Shown here: positions 50,201-58,609 of the stretch, one piece after another
How the letters are laid out: every line of letters begins with the position of its first letter
Numbering within the stretch: the first letter of the stretch is position 1
Assembly (NCBI GenBank): GCA_023548195.1
Contig: JAJHZJ010000061.1
Span: 9,802,378 to 9,866,377, forward strand
Reading direction: 5' to 3'
DNA from: Bettongia penicillata ogilbyi
Lineage: Eukaryota > Chordata > Mammalia > Diprotodontia > Potoroidae
DNA: 64,000 nt
Notes under the pieces: model-generated
Database searches by the model: none
Told to the model about the DNA's origin: nothing
Seen by the model: the letters and a program-made list of their open reading frames with translations, nothing else
Position numbers and translations under genes: made by a program

Positions 50201-53200
50201 ATATACATATTATACATATACATGCCCATTATACAGAAGAAACTGAGATTCATTGGATTTCCTAGACTCACATGGCAAATAAGCACATGAAGAAAAATGT
50301 CCACCCAGCTCATCGTTCCTGGTCCAACACACTGTACCCTGCCACCTTCGAATCAAAGTAGCTCCTGTGGAGACTGAATTGCACTGTTCACAAGGTTTCC
50401 CCCGCCCCCAACTTCTCTGTAAAGTGGGGAGCACAAGAGTTGTTACTGTTCCCATTTCACCAATGGTGTTGTCTGAGGCCCAGTATGGATTGGCACCAAA
50501 CACTGGGACCTGGATCCCAAACCAGATTGTGTAATTCCCAGGTTGACTCTCTTCCTCGGATATAACAGTGCTTAGGATTATGGGACCTCAGAGGACACCT
50601 AGGCCATCGTATAGTTGGGGAAATTGAGGGTCAGGAATGTTGTTCAGCTGTTTCAGTTGTGACTGACCATTCTGTGACCCCATTTGGGATTTCTTGGCAA
50701 TGATTCTGGAGTGGTTTGCTATTTCTTTCTTCAGCTCATTTTTATAGTTGAGGAAACTAAAGCAAACAGGGTTAAGTGACTAGCCCAGGGTCACACAAAT
50801 AGTAAGTGTCTGAGGATGAGTTTGAATTCAGGTCTTCCTTACTCCAGGCCTGGCACTCTTTCAACTAGGAAAGTTAAGTTCCCACACGGTATCAGGGCTG
50901 CTGCAGACCCTTGGAAAGGGGTGAGATGGCATCTTCCCTCCTTTCACTTAGCCATTCACTGAAAACTTGTGTTCAGCCCTAACTACCCTGTTACAGGATT
51001 TTAAAAATAAAGGGCCAGAGGTGTTCCCATTAATTCTCTTGGCACCACTGATGAGCAGAGAGAGGGTCTTGCTGTCCAGAACACAAGAAATCTTGTGTCT
51101 AAAAAAAGCTCTGCCTGTTTCAGGGTTACCTCTGCTTTTGCTTCAGAAAACAGTTGAGTGAGATGTAGTGATCTTCCTTGGTGTGCCATATGCCCTCTAG
51201 GCCCAGAAAGATGAGACACCCAGTAGCACGGGCATCCTAGCCCCAGCAGATATACCACGTCTTATTTTCATGTTTCCTTCCATCAATTCCATTTCATTTT
51301 CCACAATAAAAGTCCCACAAGGGTATTCAATGCAAACGCAAACATATTTTTAGGGCAGTATTATTGTCAATGGGATTTTACTGCACACCTGAACTAGGAA
51401 ATGTAAATCCAGACCCATGGCAACTGTGGCTGGGCCCCGAAGCGCACATATATTATCACACTGCTACCTTCTCAAATACGACTATAAAACTGCCTGTTCT
51501 GTTCATGTGGCTCCAGCATTAAACTTATTCAGGGTAGACAAAGGAAGAGTATTTTTCCCCAAAGGCTCATCACACACTTCACCTGAGACATTAGGATAGA
51601 ATCTTTCTACCTACTCCCCCATTTTCTAGGCCATATCTAGGAAGCTGCCAAAGCATCAGCAGGACAGAATGGCCTCCAGTGGCCCTTCTACAGGGGTCTT
51701 CTGAGCCAGTGAAGAAAACAAGTGTGTGAACTTGCCCATCCAATTACCAGGTTACTCCAGGGATGAGAGGAAGCCATGGTCCTTGCTACTACTTTCAGGG
51801 TCTACCTGATGAGACTGAAGGAGGGCACACAAAATGACTTATCCAAACTTGGTATCTTTCTTAGTACCTATGGCGGTGCCTTGAGCACAGTAGGCATTTA
51901 ACAAGTGGTTACTGAATTTCACAAAAAATAATCTCCAATTCTGAGAGGGCAATTTAAGTGAAGTCCAACGTTGACAGATTTTAAAATGAAAATACAGGCA
52001 ATTCCCAATATTTTTGCCCTAATGGCAAAAGTCAGGTGTTACATAGCTAATGCAAAATAGTTTCTATTTTGTGTTTTGATGTGGTTAGCTCGTTAGCTGA
52101 TTGTCAGACATCAGATTCATCTTCCTAATCAAAGTCCCACTTGAGTTAGTATTCAAATTAGTCTGTGTTCCCTGAGGGTTAAGATTGACCAGAGGAGTGT
52201 TAGAGTGGGGAGGAGGGGAGCAGTGGGATTAATCCATTTTCTCAAGATAATCTACAAACTGAACAGTTTACTGTAGGCACACATTATGGAATCAGAAAGA
52301 GAATCAGTAGGCAATTTGCTGGAGTAGTTTCTCATTTTTGGATTTATCAGTATCAGCATATCTGATGGCTGATGAAGCTAATTGTGTTTCCATGATCCTG
52401 CATTTATAATGTTTTTTTTCAACAATGAAAAATAAGTCACTTATTTTCTAATAATAATTTTATAATAATAGCTGTCATTTATTGACATTGAGGCTCTGCA
52501 ATTTACTTGGCACACATTATTTCATAAGATTTTTATAACAGCTAGGTGAGGTGGGTCCTTCAGATAGTATTATTTCCATTTTATGGATAAGGAAACCAAG
52601 ACTCAGAGTGGTTAAGTGACTTACAAGTCTGCTAGGAGATAGGATCTGAACTCTGGCAGAGCGGAAAGTCAATGAGCTCTCAAGTCAGAGGACCTAGGTC
52701 CAAATCCTGCTCGTGATGCTAAATATTTGCGTGGCCTTAGGCAAGTCCCATTAATTCGAAAAATAAGGGGCTAGGGTAGAGGCAGCTCCCTCTAGCTCTT
52801 ATTCTCTGATCCTACGACTCCAGGTCTCTTGTGAATCCAAAGTTATTAGCGTTATTTTCATCATACCACATTTGTGTGGAGAAAAAGGAGAAAGTGCTGT
52901 CTGTGCATTATGGTTTTAGTAGAATTACAATTCTAAGACTAGGGTATACCTTTTTTTGGTGGGGTGGGGGAGAAAGGGAGAACATGGAGTCCTAATTTCA
53001 TTTATGTAGGGAATTCCTGGTTTTAATATGACTTCCACTGATGCAGCTAAGAAAACTTAGGAGTCACAGAAAGTTTTTTGGGCCCTAGAGAGGCTAAGTG
53101 ACTTGTCTAGAGTCACACACTTTATAAACAAACTTGTTCTGACTCAGCTTCCCACACTTTATAATAATAATAGTTAGCTAACACTTATATAGACCCAACT

Positions 53201-54532
53201 ATGTGCCAGGGTCTAGAGTCAGAAAGACTCATCTTCCTGAGTTCAAATCCTGCCTCAGCCACTTACTATCTGGGTGAGTCTGGGCAAGTCACTTCACCCT
53301 GTTTGCCTCAGTTTCCTCATCTGTAAAATAAGCTGGAGGAAGAAATGGCAGATTACTCTAGTGTCTTTGGCAAGAAAACCCCAAATGGGGTCACAGAGAG
53401 TTGGCCATGACTGTAATGACTGAACAGCAATAGAACCGTGCCAGGAACTGTGCTGAGCACTTACAAATATTATCTCATGTGATTTTCATAACAACCTTGT
53501 GCAGGGTGTGTTGTTCTTGTCTCTATGTTATAGAAGAGGAAACTGACAGAGACAGAGGTTAAGTGACTTTACCCAGGGCCACACAGCTAGTCAGTGTCAG
53601 AGGCTGAATTTTAATATTTTTTTTAAGAAAAGGATTAGCAGAGGTGAGAAACCTGAGGCCTTGAGGATGCAGGTTTTTCAGTTTGGATTCAGTCAAAAGG
53701 CTGTACTTGAGGACCTAGAGGGCCACATGTGACCTCAAGGCTGCAGGTTTTCCCACCCATGTTTTAACAGCTTCATTTTACAGATAAAGAAAATAAGATC
53801 CAGGTCACATTGCTAGTAAGTCAGCTGAGCCCGGATTTGAACTTAGCCCTTTTGATTCCAAATCCTTTACCACTGCTACCACCTGGGCCAGTTCAGGACT
53901 AGTGCAGTAGTATCCTAGCTAATTCTCTGCCTCTGATCTCTCTTGTTCAGTCCATACTACACTATACAGAAATATCACTTTTTGTTCTTCTATACAGTCA
54001 ATAACTCCTGCCAACAGGAGTCAGTATTTTTTAGCTTTGTCATTCAGGGTCTTTCACAATTGAACTCCTACTTACTCCTCTAAATTAACCTGGCCACACT
54101 TCTCCTTTTCCATCACTCCTGTAGACAACCCCAAATTGTTCAGTATTTTCATTATGCCTTAAATTTTTCTTGAACTCTTTAACATTCAGATATCATGTGT
54201 TCCTCTGAATGCTCCTCATACACATTGCTTATTCTGCTCGGCATTTAGCATATGCTGCATTTGATTCCATTTGTCTACTACCCATTCGATTTTTTCGAGT
54301 AGGATACAGTTTCCTTGAAAGGAAGGGGCTTATGTCTCTTTGTATCTCCTTTGCCTAGCACAGTGCCCTGTCTCCTGTGGATGTTCACTCAGTGTTTGAT
54401 GATGGTGATGGTGCTGATTCTTCCCCAGCTGCAGTAAGTAGATAACGAAAGTATTAACCTGGAGTGACAACCGCAGTTTTTCAAAACTGTCTTCCAATTC
54501 CTTCTTTTCAAGCTCATGGGCAGACATCAGTT
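35011..54532 (-). CDS. MTUS2: MTUS-family microtubule-binding protein, C-terminal 5 exons (MTUS2/TIP150)
   Basis: Reading the - strand, the exons are 54532-54459, 48733-48635, 41456-41337, 37413-37316 and 35221-35011. They total 602 nt: two bases of a split codon, then 199 residues and TGA (35013-35011). All borders are AG/GT and all phases agree. The product is a continuous Glu/Lys/Gln-rich coiled coil ([70 protein letters not shown]) ending in a Ser/Pro-rich tail ([12 protein letters not shown]). This is the conserved C-terminus of MTUS1/MTUS2 proteins. I choose MTUS2 from its tail-to-tail position beside SLC7A1; MTUS1 would lie beside SLC7A2 and PDGFRL. MTUS2/TIP150 is known as a microtubule plus-end protein that works with EB1 and the depolymerase MCAK. 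The large N-terminal region is upstream, beyond base 64000. Confidence 0.93.
35320..35512 (+). mobile_element. Marsupial tRNA-related SINE
   Basis: GAGCCTCAGCCACCTGCTGA, CTGGGTGACCCTAGGCATGT, TTTGCCTCAGTTTCTTCATC, GGAAATGGCAAACCATCCCA and AGAAAACCCCAAATGGTGTC; 3' end CAACCGAACAACAACC. The tRNA head is shortened. It starts about 100 bp upstream of the last MTUS2 exon's acceptor. Confidence 0.85.
36990..37150 (+). mobile_element. Marsupial SINE fragment (second family)
   Basis: GGTTGTCCTTCATCCTCAAA, GAGGAGCAAAACGACGTCAC, AAGTCAAGTTTCAGTGTGTC and CGACTGTGGCTAATCAGACC, then CCAACATGAGCTCG. I recognise this body as a marsupial dispersed repeat but cannot fix its family name. Confidence 0.6.
37195..37300 (+). 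repeat. MIR/L3-like repeat scrap
   Basis: CCAGCATTTACTGAGCACCT, ACTACATGCCAGGCAGTGTG and CTTCAATGGGCTTCCACTCA match the same repeat as 42305-42430 and 58610-58775. It ends about 15 bp from the donor of exon 37316-37413. Confidence 0.6.
37316..37413 (-). CDS. MTUS2: MTUS2 coiled-coil exon ([20 protein letters not shown])
   Basis: This 98-bp exon has acceptor TTCTTTACAG and donor ACAAG|GTGTGT. It encodes [20 protein letters not shown] and [12 protein letters not shown] plus two bases of an Arg codon finished by the last exon. Downstream of the donor, within the intron, is a MIR/L3-like fragment (37195-37300). Confidence 0.95.
38060..38215 (+). mobile_element. MIR-like SINE
   Basis: GGAATGGTGCTCTAGTGGAA, GAAGACCTGGGTTCTTGTCC, TGTGTGACCTTGGGCAAGTC and TCTCAGTTTCCCAATTGTTA. 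Confidence 0.75.
38278..38500 (+). mobile_element. MIR-like SINE
   Basis: GCAGTGTGGTGCCATGGAAA, GGAGTCAGATGACCTAGGTT, TTGTGTGATCTTTGGTAAGC and TTCTTTCTAGTTCTAAATCT; the last module also occurs at 10315-10345. Confidence 0.75.
38525..38705 (+). mobile_element. MIR-like SINE
   Basis: GGCCAGTGTGGTTTAGTGAA, CATGTGATCATGGGCAAGTC, CCTCAGTTTTCTCACCTGTA, AAGTGGGGCTAATAATGGGA and CACAGATTTATTGTGAAGAT. Confidence 0.75.
38985..39240 (-). mobile_element. MIR/THER-type SINE, antisense
   Basis: CTACTTTGTGCCAGGCACTG, ATTATCTCATTTGATCTTTA, TGACTTGCTCAGTGTCACAT, TGGATTTGAACTCAGGTCTT; full reverse SINE order. Confidence 0.8.
40128..40345 (-). mobile_element. Marsupial tRNA-related SINE, antisense
   Basis: TCGGTTCAGTTGTGTCCAAT, TTGGGGTTTTCTTGGCAAAG, TTTCTTTCTCCAGCTCATTT, GTGACTTGCCCAGGGTCACA and CAGCTAGTAAGTGTCTGAGG; the tRNA-like head is lost after 40345. 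Confidence 0.87.
40465..40625 (+). mobile_element. MIR/SINE-like element
   Basis: AGGAAGCTAGTGGTGCCGTG, AAAGATCTGAGCTCAAAGCC, AGCTGTGTGACCCTGGACAT and GTCTCAGTTTCCTCAACTAT. Confidence 0.75.
40640..41060. repeat. Old LINE relic (L3/CR1-like)
   Basis: CTCCTGGTTCTGCCCTTGGT, ACACAGAACAAACCTAATCT, CTTGAAGTACCTGAAGACAT, CTGCCCTCCTCTGGACACTG, GACCAGAACTGAAAGCAATA, in an order known from CR1/L3-class repeats. The class is inferred from memory of the motif order. Confidence 0.55.
41337..41456 (-). CDS. MTUS2: MTUS2 coiled-coil exon ([20 protein letters not shown])
   Basis: This 120-bp exon of 40 codons has acceptor CTTCTGTAG and donor AAACTG|GTCAGT. It encodes [20 protein letters not shown], then [18 protein letters not shown]. 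It is strongly conserved with MTUS1/MTUS2 C-termini. Confidence 0.95.
41655..41860. mobile_element. hAT-like MITE
   Basis: GGCAGTGGTGTCAAATTCAA, CCACACATAAGGATTCCTGT, TTTATTTATTTTGTTAAATA, TTTTAATATGGTTCCTGGAA and TTGGACACCTCT. The left AGTGGTGTCAAA and right TTGGACACCTCT are approximate inverted termini. A related copy lies at 42555. Confidence 0.65.
42083..42280 (-). mobile_element. MIR-type SINE, antisense
   Basis: TTCCACAGATGAGGATGTGA, GGTGATTTGCCAATGGTCAC, TCAGCTAGTAGGTGTCAGAT and GATTTGAACTCAGATCTTCT. A further scrap, CAGTGTCACACAGCCAGTAT, lies at 41855-41945. Confidence 0.7.
42305..42430 (+). repeat. MIR/L3-like repeat
   Basis: CCAACAAGCATTTATCAAAT, ACCTACTATGTGCACAGCAC, TGTGCTAAGTATAGGGCACA; same repeat as 37195 and 58610. 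Confidence 0.65.
42555..42775. mobile_element. hAT-like MITE, second copy
   Basis: GCACTGTTAAACTCAAATAG, AAATGGGGGTCCACCAATCT, TATTTACTTTGTTAAATAGT, TGCATTTTAATCCAGTTCTG. Same internal order as 41655-41860. Confidence 0.65.
43440..44600 (+). mobile_element. L2 LINE, long 3' part
   Basis: About 1.15 kb of L2: GCTCCTTTGTTCAAGCATCT, GTGGCTCCCTATTTCCTCTA, ACAAAATATAAACTCCACTC, CATTTAAAGGCCTTGGCAAC, CAGCCAAACTGGCCTTCTTG, GCCTTTGCACAAACTTTCCC, CAAAGCTCAGCTCAAACGAG and ACTCAAGGACAGGGATTTGG, then AGCTTAATAAATGCTTCCTT. A second 3'-end-like unit (44505-44600) is interrupted by the HAL1 at 44601 and resumes at 47567. Confidence 0.85.
44586..44600. repeat. Target-site duplication, left copy
   Basis: AAGAAATGCTTGATG, identical to 47552-47566. 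The first bases may overlap the A tail in the right copy, so the true length is 13-15 bp. Confidence 0.93.
45100..45312. repeat. Three tandem units in the HAL1 5'UTR
   Basis: Units start at about 45101, 45171 and 45250 (period about 70-80 bp). Each holds GGTCTCTGCATAAA-like sequence, CTGAGGGAGCTGAG and GGGAGGCGG with C-rich tails. Tandem monomers upstream of ORF1 are a known promoter layout in some LINEs. Confidence 0.88.
45431..46528 (+). pseudogene. HAL1 ORF1 (RNA-binding protein), two premature stops
   Basis: ATG at 45431 opens a 365-codon frame ending TGA at 46526. Only TAA at 45725-45727 and TAG at 46346-46348 interrupt it; no frameshift. N-terminus MPRKGKKNK; a coiled coil ([40 protein letters not shown]); an RRM-like part with [16 protein letters not shown]; and the C-terminal domain with [20 protein letters not shown] and [10 protein letters not shown]. 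This is the L1 ORF1p plan: trimeric coiled coil, RRM and CTD nucleic-acid chaperone. The conserved tail continues past the second stop ([20 protein letters not shown]), so the stops are recent. Confidence 0.93.
46658..46722. repeat. (CA)n-rich patch in the HAL1 3'UTR
   Basis: ACACACACACATGTACATGC ATGCACGCACACAC.. An equivalent CA patch sits at the same place in the second HAL1 (62360-62454), so it belongs to the element. Confidence 0.9.
47552..47566. repeat. Target-site duplication, right copy
   Basis: AAGAAATGCTTGATG directly after the A-rich tail of the HAL1; the L2 3' sequence continues from 47567. Confidence 0.93.
47567..47890 (+). repeat. L2/LINE sequence after the HAL1 insertion
   Basis: 47567-47770 ends in another A/T-rich LINE-like tail (GAGAAAAATTTGGAACTCAA, GAATGTTAAAAATTGTC). 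47785-47890 is an L2 3' end: CTGTTTCCCCAGCACCTAGT, ACAATGCCTGGCTTATAAGG. Confidence 0.55.
48635..48733 (-). CDS. MTUS2: MTUS2 coiled-coil exon ([20 protein letters not shown])
   Basis: This 99-bp exon of 33 whole codons has acceptor GAATTGCAG and donor CTGGAG|GTAATC. It encodes [20 protein letters not shown] and [13 protein letters not shown]. Heptad-like spacing of Leu/Phe fits the coiled coil. Confidence 0.95.
49008..49545. mobile_element. Cluster of three SINE-type elements, one apparently nested
   Basis: 49008-49140 (+): GGAGTCAAGAAGGGGTTCTG, CTCTAGGCAAGTCACTCAGC. 49147-49192 (+): head of a SINE, AGGTGGCACTGTGGATAGAG. 49195-49358 (-): GATGAAACCGAGGCCCAGAG, AGGATCTGAACTGGC. 49362-49545 (+): GTTCAAATCCTACCTCAGAC, TTTCTCATCTGTAAAATGGG. 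The second and fourth pieces fit one SINE split by the third. Confidence 0.65.
50085..50345 (-). mobile_element. MIR/THER-type SINE, antisense
   Basis: GAGCTCACATTTAGACAGCA, GCTCATTTGATCCTCATGAC, CATTATACAGAAGAAACTGA, GACTCACATGGCAAATAAGC and CACTGTACCCTGCCACC. Confidence 0.7.
50636..50872 (-). mobile_element. Marsupial tRNA-related SINE, antisense
   Basis: GTTGTTCAGCTGTTTCAGTT, ACCCCATTTGGGATTTCTTG, GAGTGGTTTGCTATTTCTTT, AGTGACTAGCCCAGGGTCAC and TTGAATTCAGGTCTTCCTTA. Confidence 0.87.
51850..51925 (+). repeat. L2 3' end scrap
   Basis: TTAGTACCTATGGCGGTGCC, TTGAGCACAGTAGGCATTTA, ACAAGTGGTTACTGAATTTC. Confidence 0.55.
52450..52830. mobile_element. Two abutting SINE-type elements in opposite orientation
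   Basis: 52450-52665 (-): TAGCTGTCATTTATTGACAT, CATTTTATGGATAAGGAAAC, GGTTAAGTGACTTACAAGTC. 52665-52830 (+): GAGTCAAGTCAGAGG-like head TGAGCTCTCAAGTCAGAGGA, CCTAGGTCCAAATCCTGCTC, GCGTGGCCTTAGGCAAGTCC. Confidence 0.7.
53160..53610 (-). mobile_element. MIR/THER-type SINE, antisense, split by a younger SINE
   Basis: Left piece 53160-53212: AATAGTTAGCTAACACTTAT and CAACTATGTGCCAGG. Right piece 53436-53610: CGTGCCAGGAACTGTGCTGA, ATTATCTCATGTGATTTTCA, GTGACTTTACCCAGGGCCAC, CAGCTAGTCAGTGTCAGAGG. The two join to one element across the insertion. Confidence 0.82.
53213..53435 (+). mobile_element. Marsupial tRNA-related SINE, nested
   Basis: GTCTAGAGTCAGAAAGACTC, GAGTTCAAATCCTGCCTCAG, CACTTACTATCTGGGTGAGT, TGCCTCAGTTTCCTCATCTG, AAGAAATGGCAGATTACTCT and CAAGAAAACCCCAAATGGGG, ending ATGACTGAACAGCAATAGAA. 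Flanks CCAACTATGTGCCAGG and AGAACCGTGCCAGG look like a diverged target-site duplication. Confidence 0.85.
53640..53765. mobile_element. hAT-like MITE, internally deleted (same family as the 3'UTR MITE)
   Basis: TTTGGATTCAGTCAAAAGGC, GAGGACCTAGAGGGCCACAT, GTGACCTCAAGGCTGCAGGT and TTTCCCACCCATG at the right; AGGTGAGAAACCTGAGGCCT TGAGG at the left is the inverse of the right end. The fold-back centre seen at 25026-25062 is missing here. Confidence 0.72.
53762..53885 (-). repeat. MIR-type SINE fragment, antisense
   Basis: CTTCATTTTACAGATAAAGA, GTCACATTGCTAGTAAGTCA, GGATTTGAACTTAGCCCTTT, CTTTACCACTGCTACCACCT. Confidence 0.7.
53895..54420 (+). mobile_element. L2 LINE 3' part beside an MTUS2 exon
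   Basis: AAATATCACTTTTTGTTCTT, CTTTGTCATTCAGGGTCTTT, AACCTGGCCACACTTCTCCT, TTCCTCTGAATGCTCCTCAT, GTTTCCTTGAAAGGAAGGGG, TATCTCCTTTGCCTAGCACA, GTGCCCTGTCTC. It ends about 40 bp past the donor site of exon 54532-54459. Confidence 0.7.
54459..54532 (-). CDS. MTUS2: MTUS2 coiled-coil exon ([14 protein letters not shown])
   Basis: This 74-bp exon has acceptor TTCTTCTCTCTAG and donor CTCCAG|GTTAAT. The first two bases (AA) close a codon begun in an exon outside the window. It encodes [20 protein letters not shown] followed by LSLQ. An L2 repeat on the opposite strand ends about 40 bp past the donor. Confidence 0.94.
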
Positions 54533-57336
54533 CTAGAGAGAAGAAAAAACACATTGTTAAATTGGTCTCCTGCCTGATACTATAGGAGTAAGTGACTCTG
54601 TGTGAGTGAGTCCAGCCTTCACCTAGGGCACTGAGTGCCTGGCTCTGGGCACAGGTTCATAACACCGGAAGGGGCCATAGAAGTCATGCAGTGCAAGTCC
54701 TTTATATATGTGAGGAAATAAAAGTAGAGAGATTGCATGATACACCCAAAGTCACCAAGAGGACTTGCACAAAGTCCCATTGACAGAACAGAATACAGTC
54801 CTAGATTTAAATGTAGGACTACTGATTAAAGCACTCTTTCCACTGTGCCTTGCTGCCTCCGCTTCCAGAGCATTCCATATAATTACCGTGTTGTAGCCAC
54901 TCCCTTCAACAAGAGATTATCTGACAGTTGTCCTCTGCAGGAAGAGAAGAAAACCTCAAGCATTTGCTGTCATAGAGTTGACCCAGCTCTCAAGTCTTTC
55001 TTTATGATGGACCAGTCAAATGGCTTAGCATTTCTTTCCCAATTTCTAGTTACCTTTTTCTTCCTGGGTTAGAATAACTTCAAAGAATGACACTTCCTCA
55101 AAACACTGAAAGACATCAGCATTCTGATCAGCACAGAGATTCTCGACTTCAGAAGACCAGTAGTAAAGCACATCTCCCTCCCCTTAGTAGACGGGTGGAT
55201 TATAGGTACTGAATGATGCCTACATTATCAGATATGGCCAATACATTGGTTTGCTAAATTATTTCTTTGTTACAAAGGAAGATTCCAGAGGTTGTGACTG
55301 GTTGATGGGTGGGATATAGTGATCTCATTTATTAAAGAACAAAAGGAAAAATAAATCCTTCTATTGAGGAAAAGGGATTGTTCTTAGGTCAGAAAGGCTG
55401 CCAGAAAACAGAGGGATGGATAGGACCACAAAGTGTGTAATCACCCTACTCAAGCAAAGATTCATTTTAAGATGCTTCTACTAGGGAAAAGGACCAGCTG
55501 AACCCTCTTTATAGTGTTTGGAACAATTTTTCTCAGTGGGCCAGTGTCAACACAGCAATAATTTGTAGGAGCTAGGCAAAAAGTAATGTCATGTAAATGT
55601 TATTAAGAAGATGGGGGGCTATTTTCCTCCAGGCAGGAAGAGTCTCATTAGTCAGGGTTAAGCCTTTCTCATTCTGACCATGCAAGCAATTTGTTTTCAT
55701 GTTCTAACTGATAAGAAGAAAGCTCTCATTAATCAGTCCAGACCCTATGTTCAGAGCAGGCTACTGCCTAGGAGCAGCTATTAATTACATTTCTTCCTAG
55801 CATGGTTTGCAATTAGGAATAACTCTGAGGTTTTACATGAATGCAAATATTCTAACTAAAGCTGGAGGAAGTCCTGTGTCCAGAAGAGAAGTCACAAAAT
55901 GGCCTGGGAGAGTGGATTTACATTTAGGGAAAAAACAATCTATCATCAGGGTTCTCCTTAGCATGTTTCACAGGCATCCCTTTCTTGTGTTTGGGAACAG
56001 CCATTGAGAAGTATCATCAACTCCCAAATAATGGATGGTAGCTAAAATCTTGCATACTCACTTGACAACATATATAATTCAAGGGGCCTGGATAGGGAGA
56101 CAGAGGAAAGGACCTTCATTAGTCACAATGGAGCTATTGGCCACAGACTGGGGATCATCAACAAAGGCCATCCTAATGAAAACCCAGAAACAAACGAGCC
56201 TCAATCAGGCTCATTGTGTTGTTCCAAATTTGTCCTTTCAGAAAATCACTTCATAACAAGACATTTTCAAATTAATTAAAAGTCCCTTCTGAAAAGAAAA
56301 TCCCATGTCTACATATGAAAATTTCTAACTCAGTACATCAAATACCTGTGTCCTGAAGTCTTCAAGGTCTTTCTGTGTTTGGGTGCTGTAGACACCACTT
56401 CACCATTTACCACAGTATTCTGACACTCTTCTATTTCTGCCTTTCAGTAGCTGCTTTTTCCTCCACAGAGAGTATGTTTAAAACTGCCATCTCCTTTTCT
56501 AGTGGTTTGGCAAAGAAGGAGGGCACTAGCATTGGCAGGATTAGGTAGGGTTTTTTGCAGAAAATGGTGTTTGAGTTGCATCTTAAAGGAAGTGAGGAAC
56601 TCTAAGGGGTAAATGTGAGGAGATAGTACATTCCAGGCATGGAAATGGCCAATGAAAAAGCAATGTGATTGGATACAAAGTACCATGTATGAGAAATAGA
56701 GAGTACATCACAGAAATGGGAGGAGAAATAATGTCCAATAGTCTTAGAAAAATATGTTGGCTCTGGGTAGCATAGACTTTTAAAAGTTGGATACGGATAT
56801 CAACTTAGAGACAATATGAAGACACTAGAATTGATAGAACTTGCGCAGTCATATACAAATTTAACAAAAATGACTTTAGCAGCAGTATATAGGATGGACT
56901 ATGTAGAAGGATGTTATAATAATAGCAGCAAGAGGTGATAAGGGTCTAAACTCAGGTAGTACCTGTATGAATAGAGATAAAGCCTTGGGTATGAGAGGTT
57001 ATGAAGACAGAAAGGGTAAGATTTGATGACTGATTGGTTAACGAAGAACCAGCAGCTTAGGATAATCCCTAGGTTATAAATGTGGGTGCCTTTGACAGAA
57101 ATAGGGAACTTTGAAAATGGAGAGGGTTTGGATAGAAAGATGAGTTAAGTTTTGATCATGTTAGATTTTGAGGTGTTTCCTAGACATCCAGAATGAAATA
57201 TTTGATAGGCAATTGGTGATAAGTGGTGAAGTGGTGTCTATAGCACCCAAACACAGAAAGACCCTGAAGACCCATACTAAAGACGTGAGGAGAGATTGGA
57301 GCTTGATATGTAGATCTGGGAGTTATCTGTACAGCA

Positions 57337-57366
57337 GTGATGATGATGATGATGATGATGATGATG
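57337..57366. repeat. (GAT)n microsatellite
   Basis: About ten GAT units, followed by an AG/GGA-rich tract to 57420. Confidence 0.97.
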
Positions 57367-58609
57367 AGAGAAGGAGAGAGAGAGCGCAGGAGGGAGGGAG
57401 GGAGAGAGGAAAAGGCCTCGGATAGAACCTTGGGAGCACCTACATTTAGGGGGTATAATATGGCTGATAAGCTAGTGAGCAAAAGAGAATGAGGAGTGGT
57501 CAGATAGGTAGAATAACCAACAGAGAGGTGCCACAAAAATCCAAAAAGTACCCAAGAAGAGTGGTTGGTCAAGCATGGCGAATGCAGCAGGCAGGTCATG
57601 AAGAGTTAGAACAGGGAGACCATCAGATCTGACAACAAAGACATTTTTGGAGAAGGCAGTTTCAGTTGAGTGATGAATTCATTAAGTCCAATCTCAAGGA
57701 GTGGAGTGAATGAGAGGAGAGGGAGTAGAGGCAACAAGTGAAAATAGCTTTTTGCAAGGAATTGGGCTGAGAAAAGGAGGAGAGATATGACAGCAATTCT
57801 AGGGCACTGCCAAATCTATTTTGCCAAAAGTATTTTAAGTATAGGGGAGACCTGGGCATGTTTGAAGGCAGTAAAGCAGTAACTGGTAGAGAGAGAATGA
57901 AGATTACAAAAGGCATATGATTAATGAAGGGACCTACTAGAGAAGACAGGAGGGATGTGAACATGTAGAGGGATGGGTCTGGCATAAAGGGCCATTTCTT
58001 TGTCAGAGGCCAGGAAAAAGGGAATGGAAAGAGAGGAAGCTCAGATCAAATGCTCTCAAATTTCTCAGTTAAGAGGCAAGGGCCTCGGCAGAGAGACAGT
58101 GGAGAATGGGAAGGCAAGTTCTGAAGTAGCTCTTGAGGGGAATGAAATAAGAAATCAATTAAGATGAGTAAAAAGACTTCCTTGTTGCAGTCAGGGCTCT
58201 GTTGAGGTTAGATAACATGAATGTGTAATGTCCCAGTCAGCATGGCTGTGAGATTTCCCTAAGCAGCGTTCAGTGGCTCATGAAAAGAAATGGAGAAGGC
58301 AGATGGTAGAAGTAATCCACAGCTGTGTTCTGGCAGATGAGTGCTAACAGGACAAGGATACAAGGGATTCAAGATCAGAGGACAATGTGAAGTTGAAATG
58401 CCTAACTATTGGGATGAATCTGGTTAGGGAGGAAAGTGAAGTCACAACAGTGGTAATTATCTGAGAAAATACTGAGGGGTGGAGAGCCTGGGGAGCTTGA
58501 TGACGATAAAAAAAATGCCTTTATTGGTATGAGGCATAGGGGTAGGTGGAATGATAGGAAGCTATAGTAAAATAGGGGAATATCACAGTTTCTAAGTGAG
58601 AAATGGAAG

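Larger units (their letters stand above)
48734..54458 (-). other. MTUS2: MTUS2 intron, SINE/L2-rich
   Basis: It contains the SINE cluster 49008-49545, SINEs at 50085, 50636, 52450, 52665 and 53205, a hAT scrap at 53640 and a long L2 ending beside the exon. 49550-50080, 50880-51840 and 51930-52440 show nothing recognisable. Confidence 0.8.

Noticed and set aside
57168..57599. Open frames with runs of Asp or Ile
   Set aside because: They are translations of the (GAT)n microsatellite.
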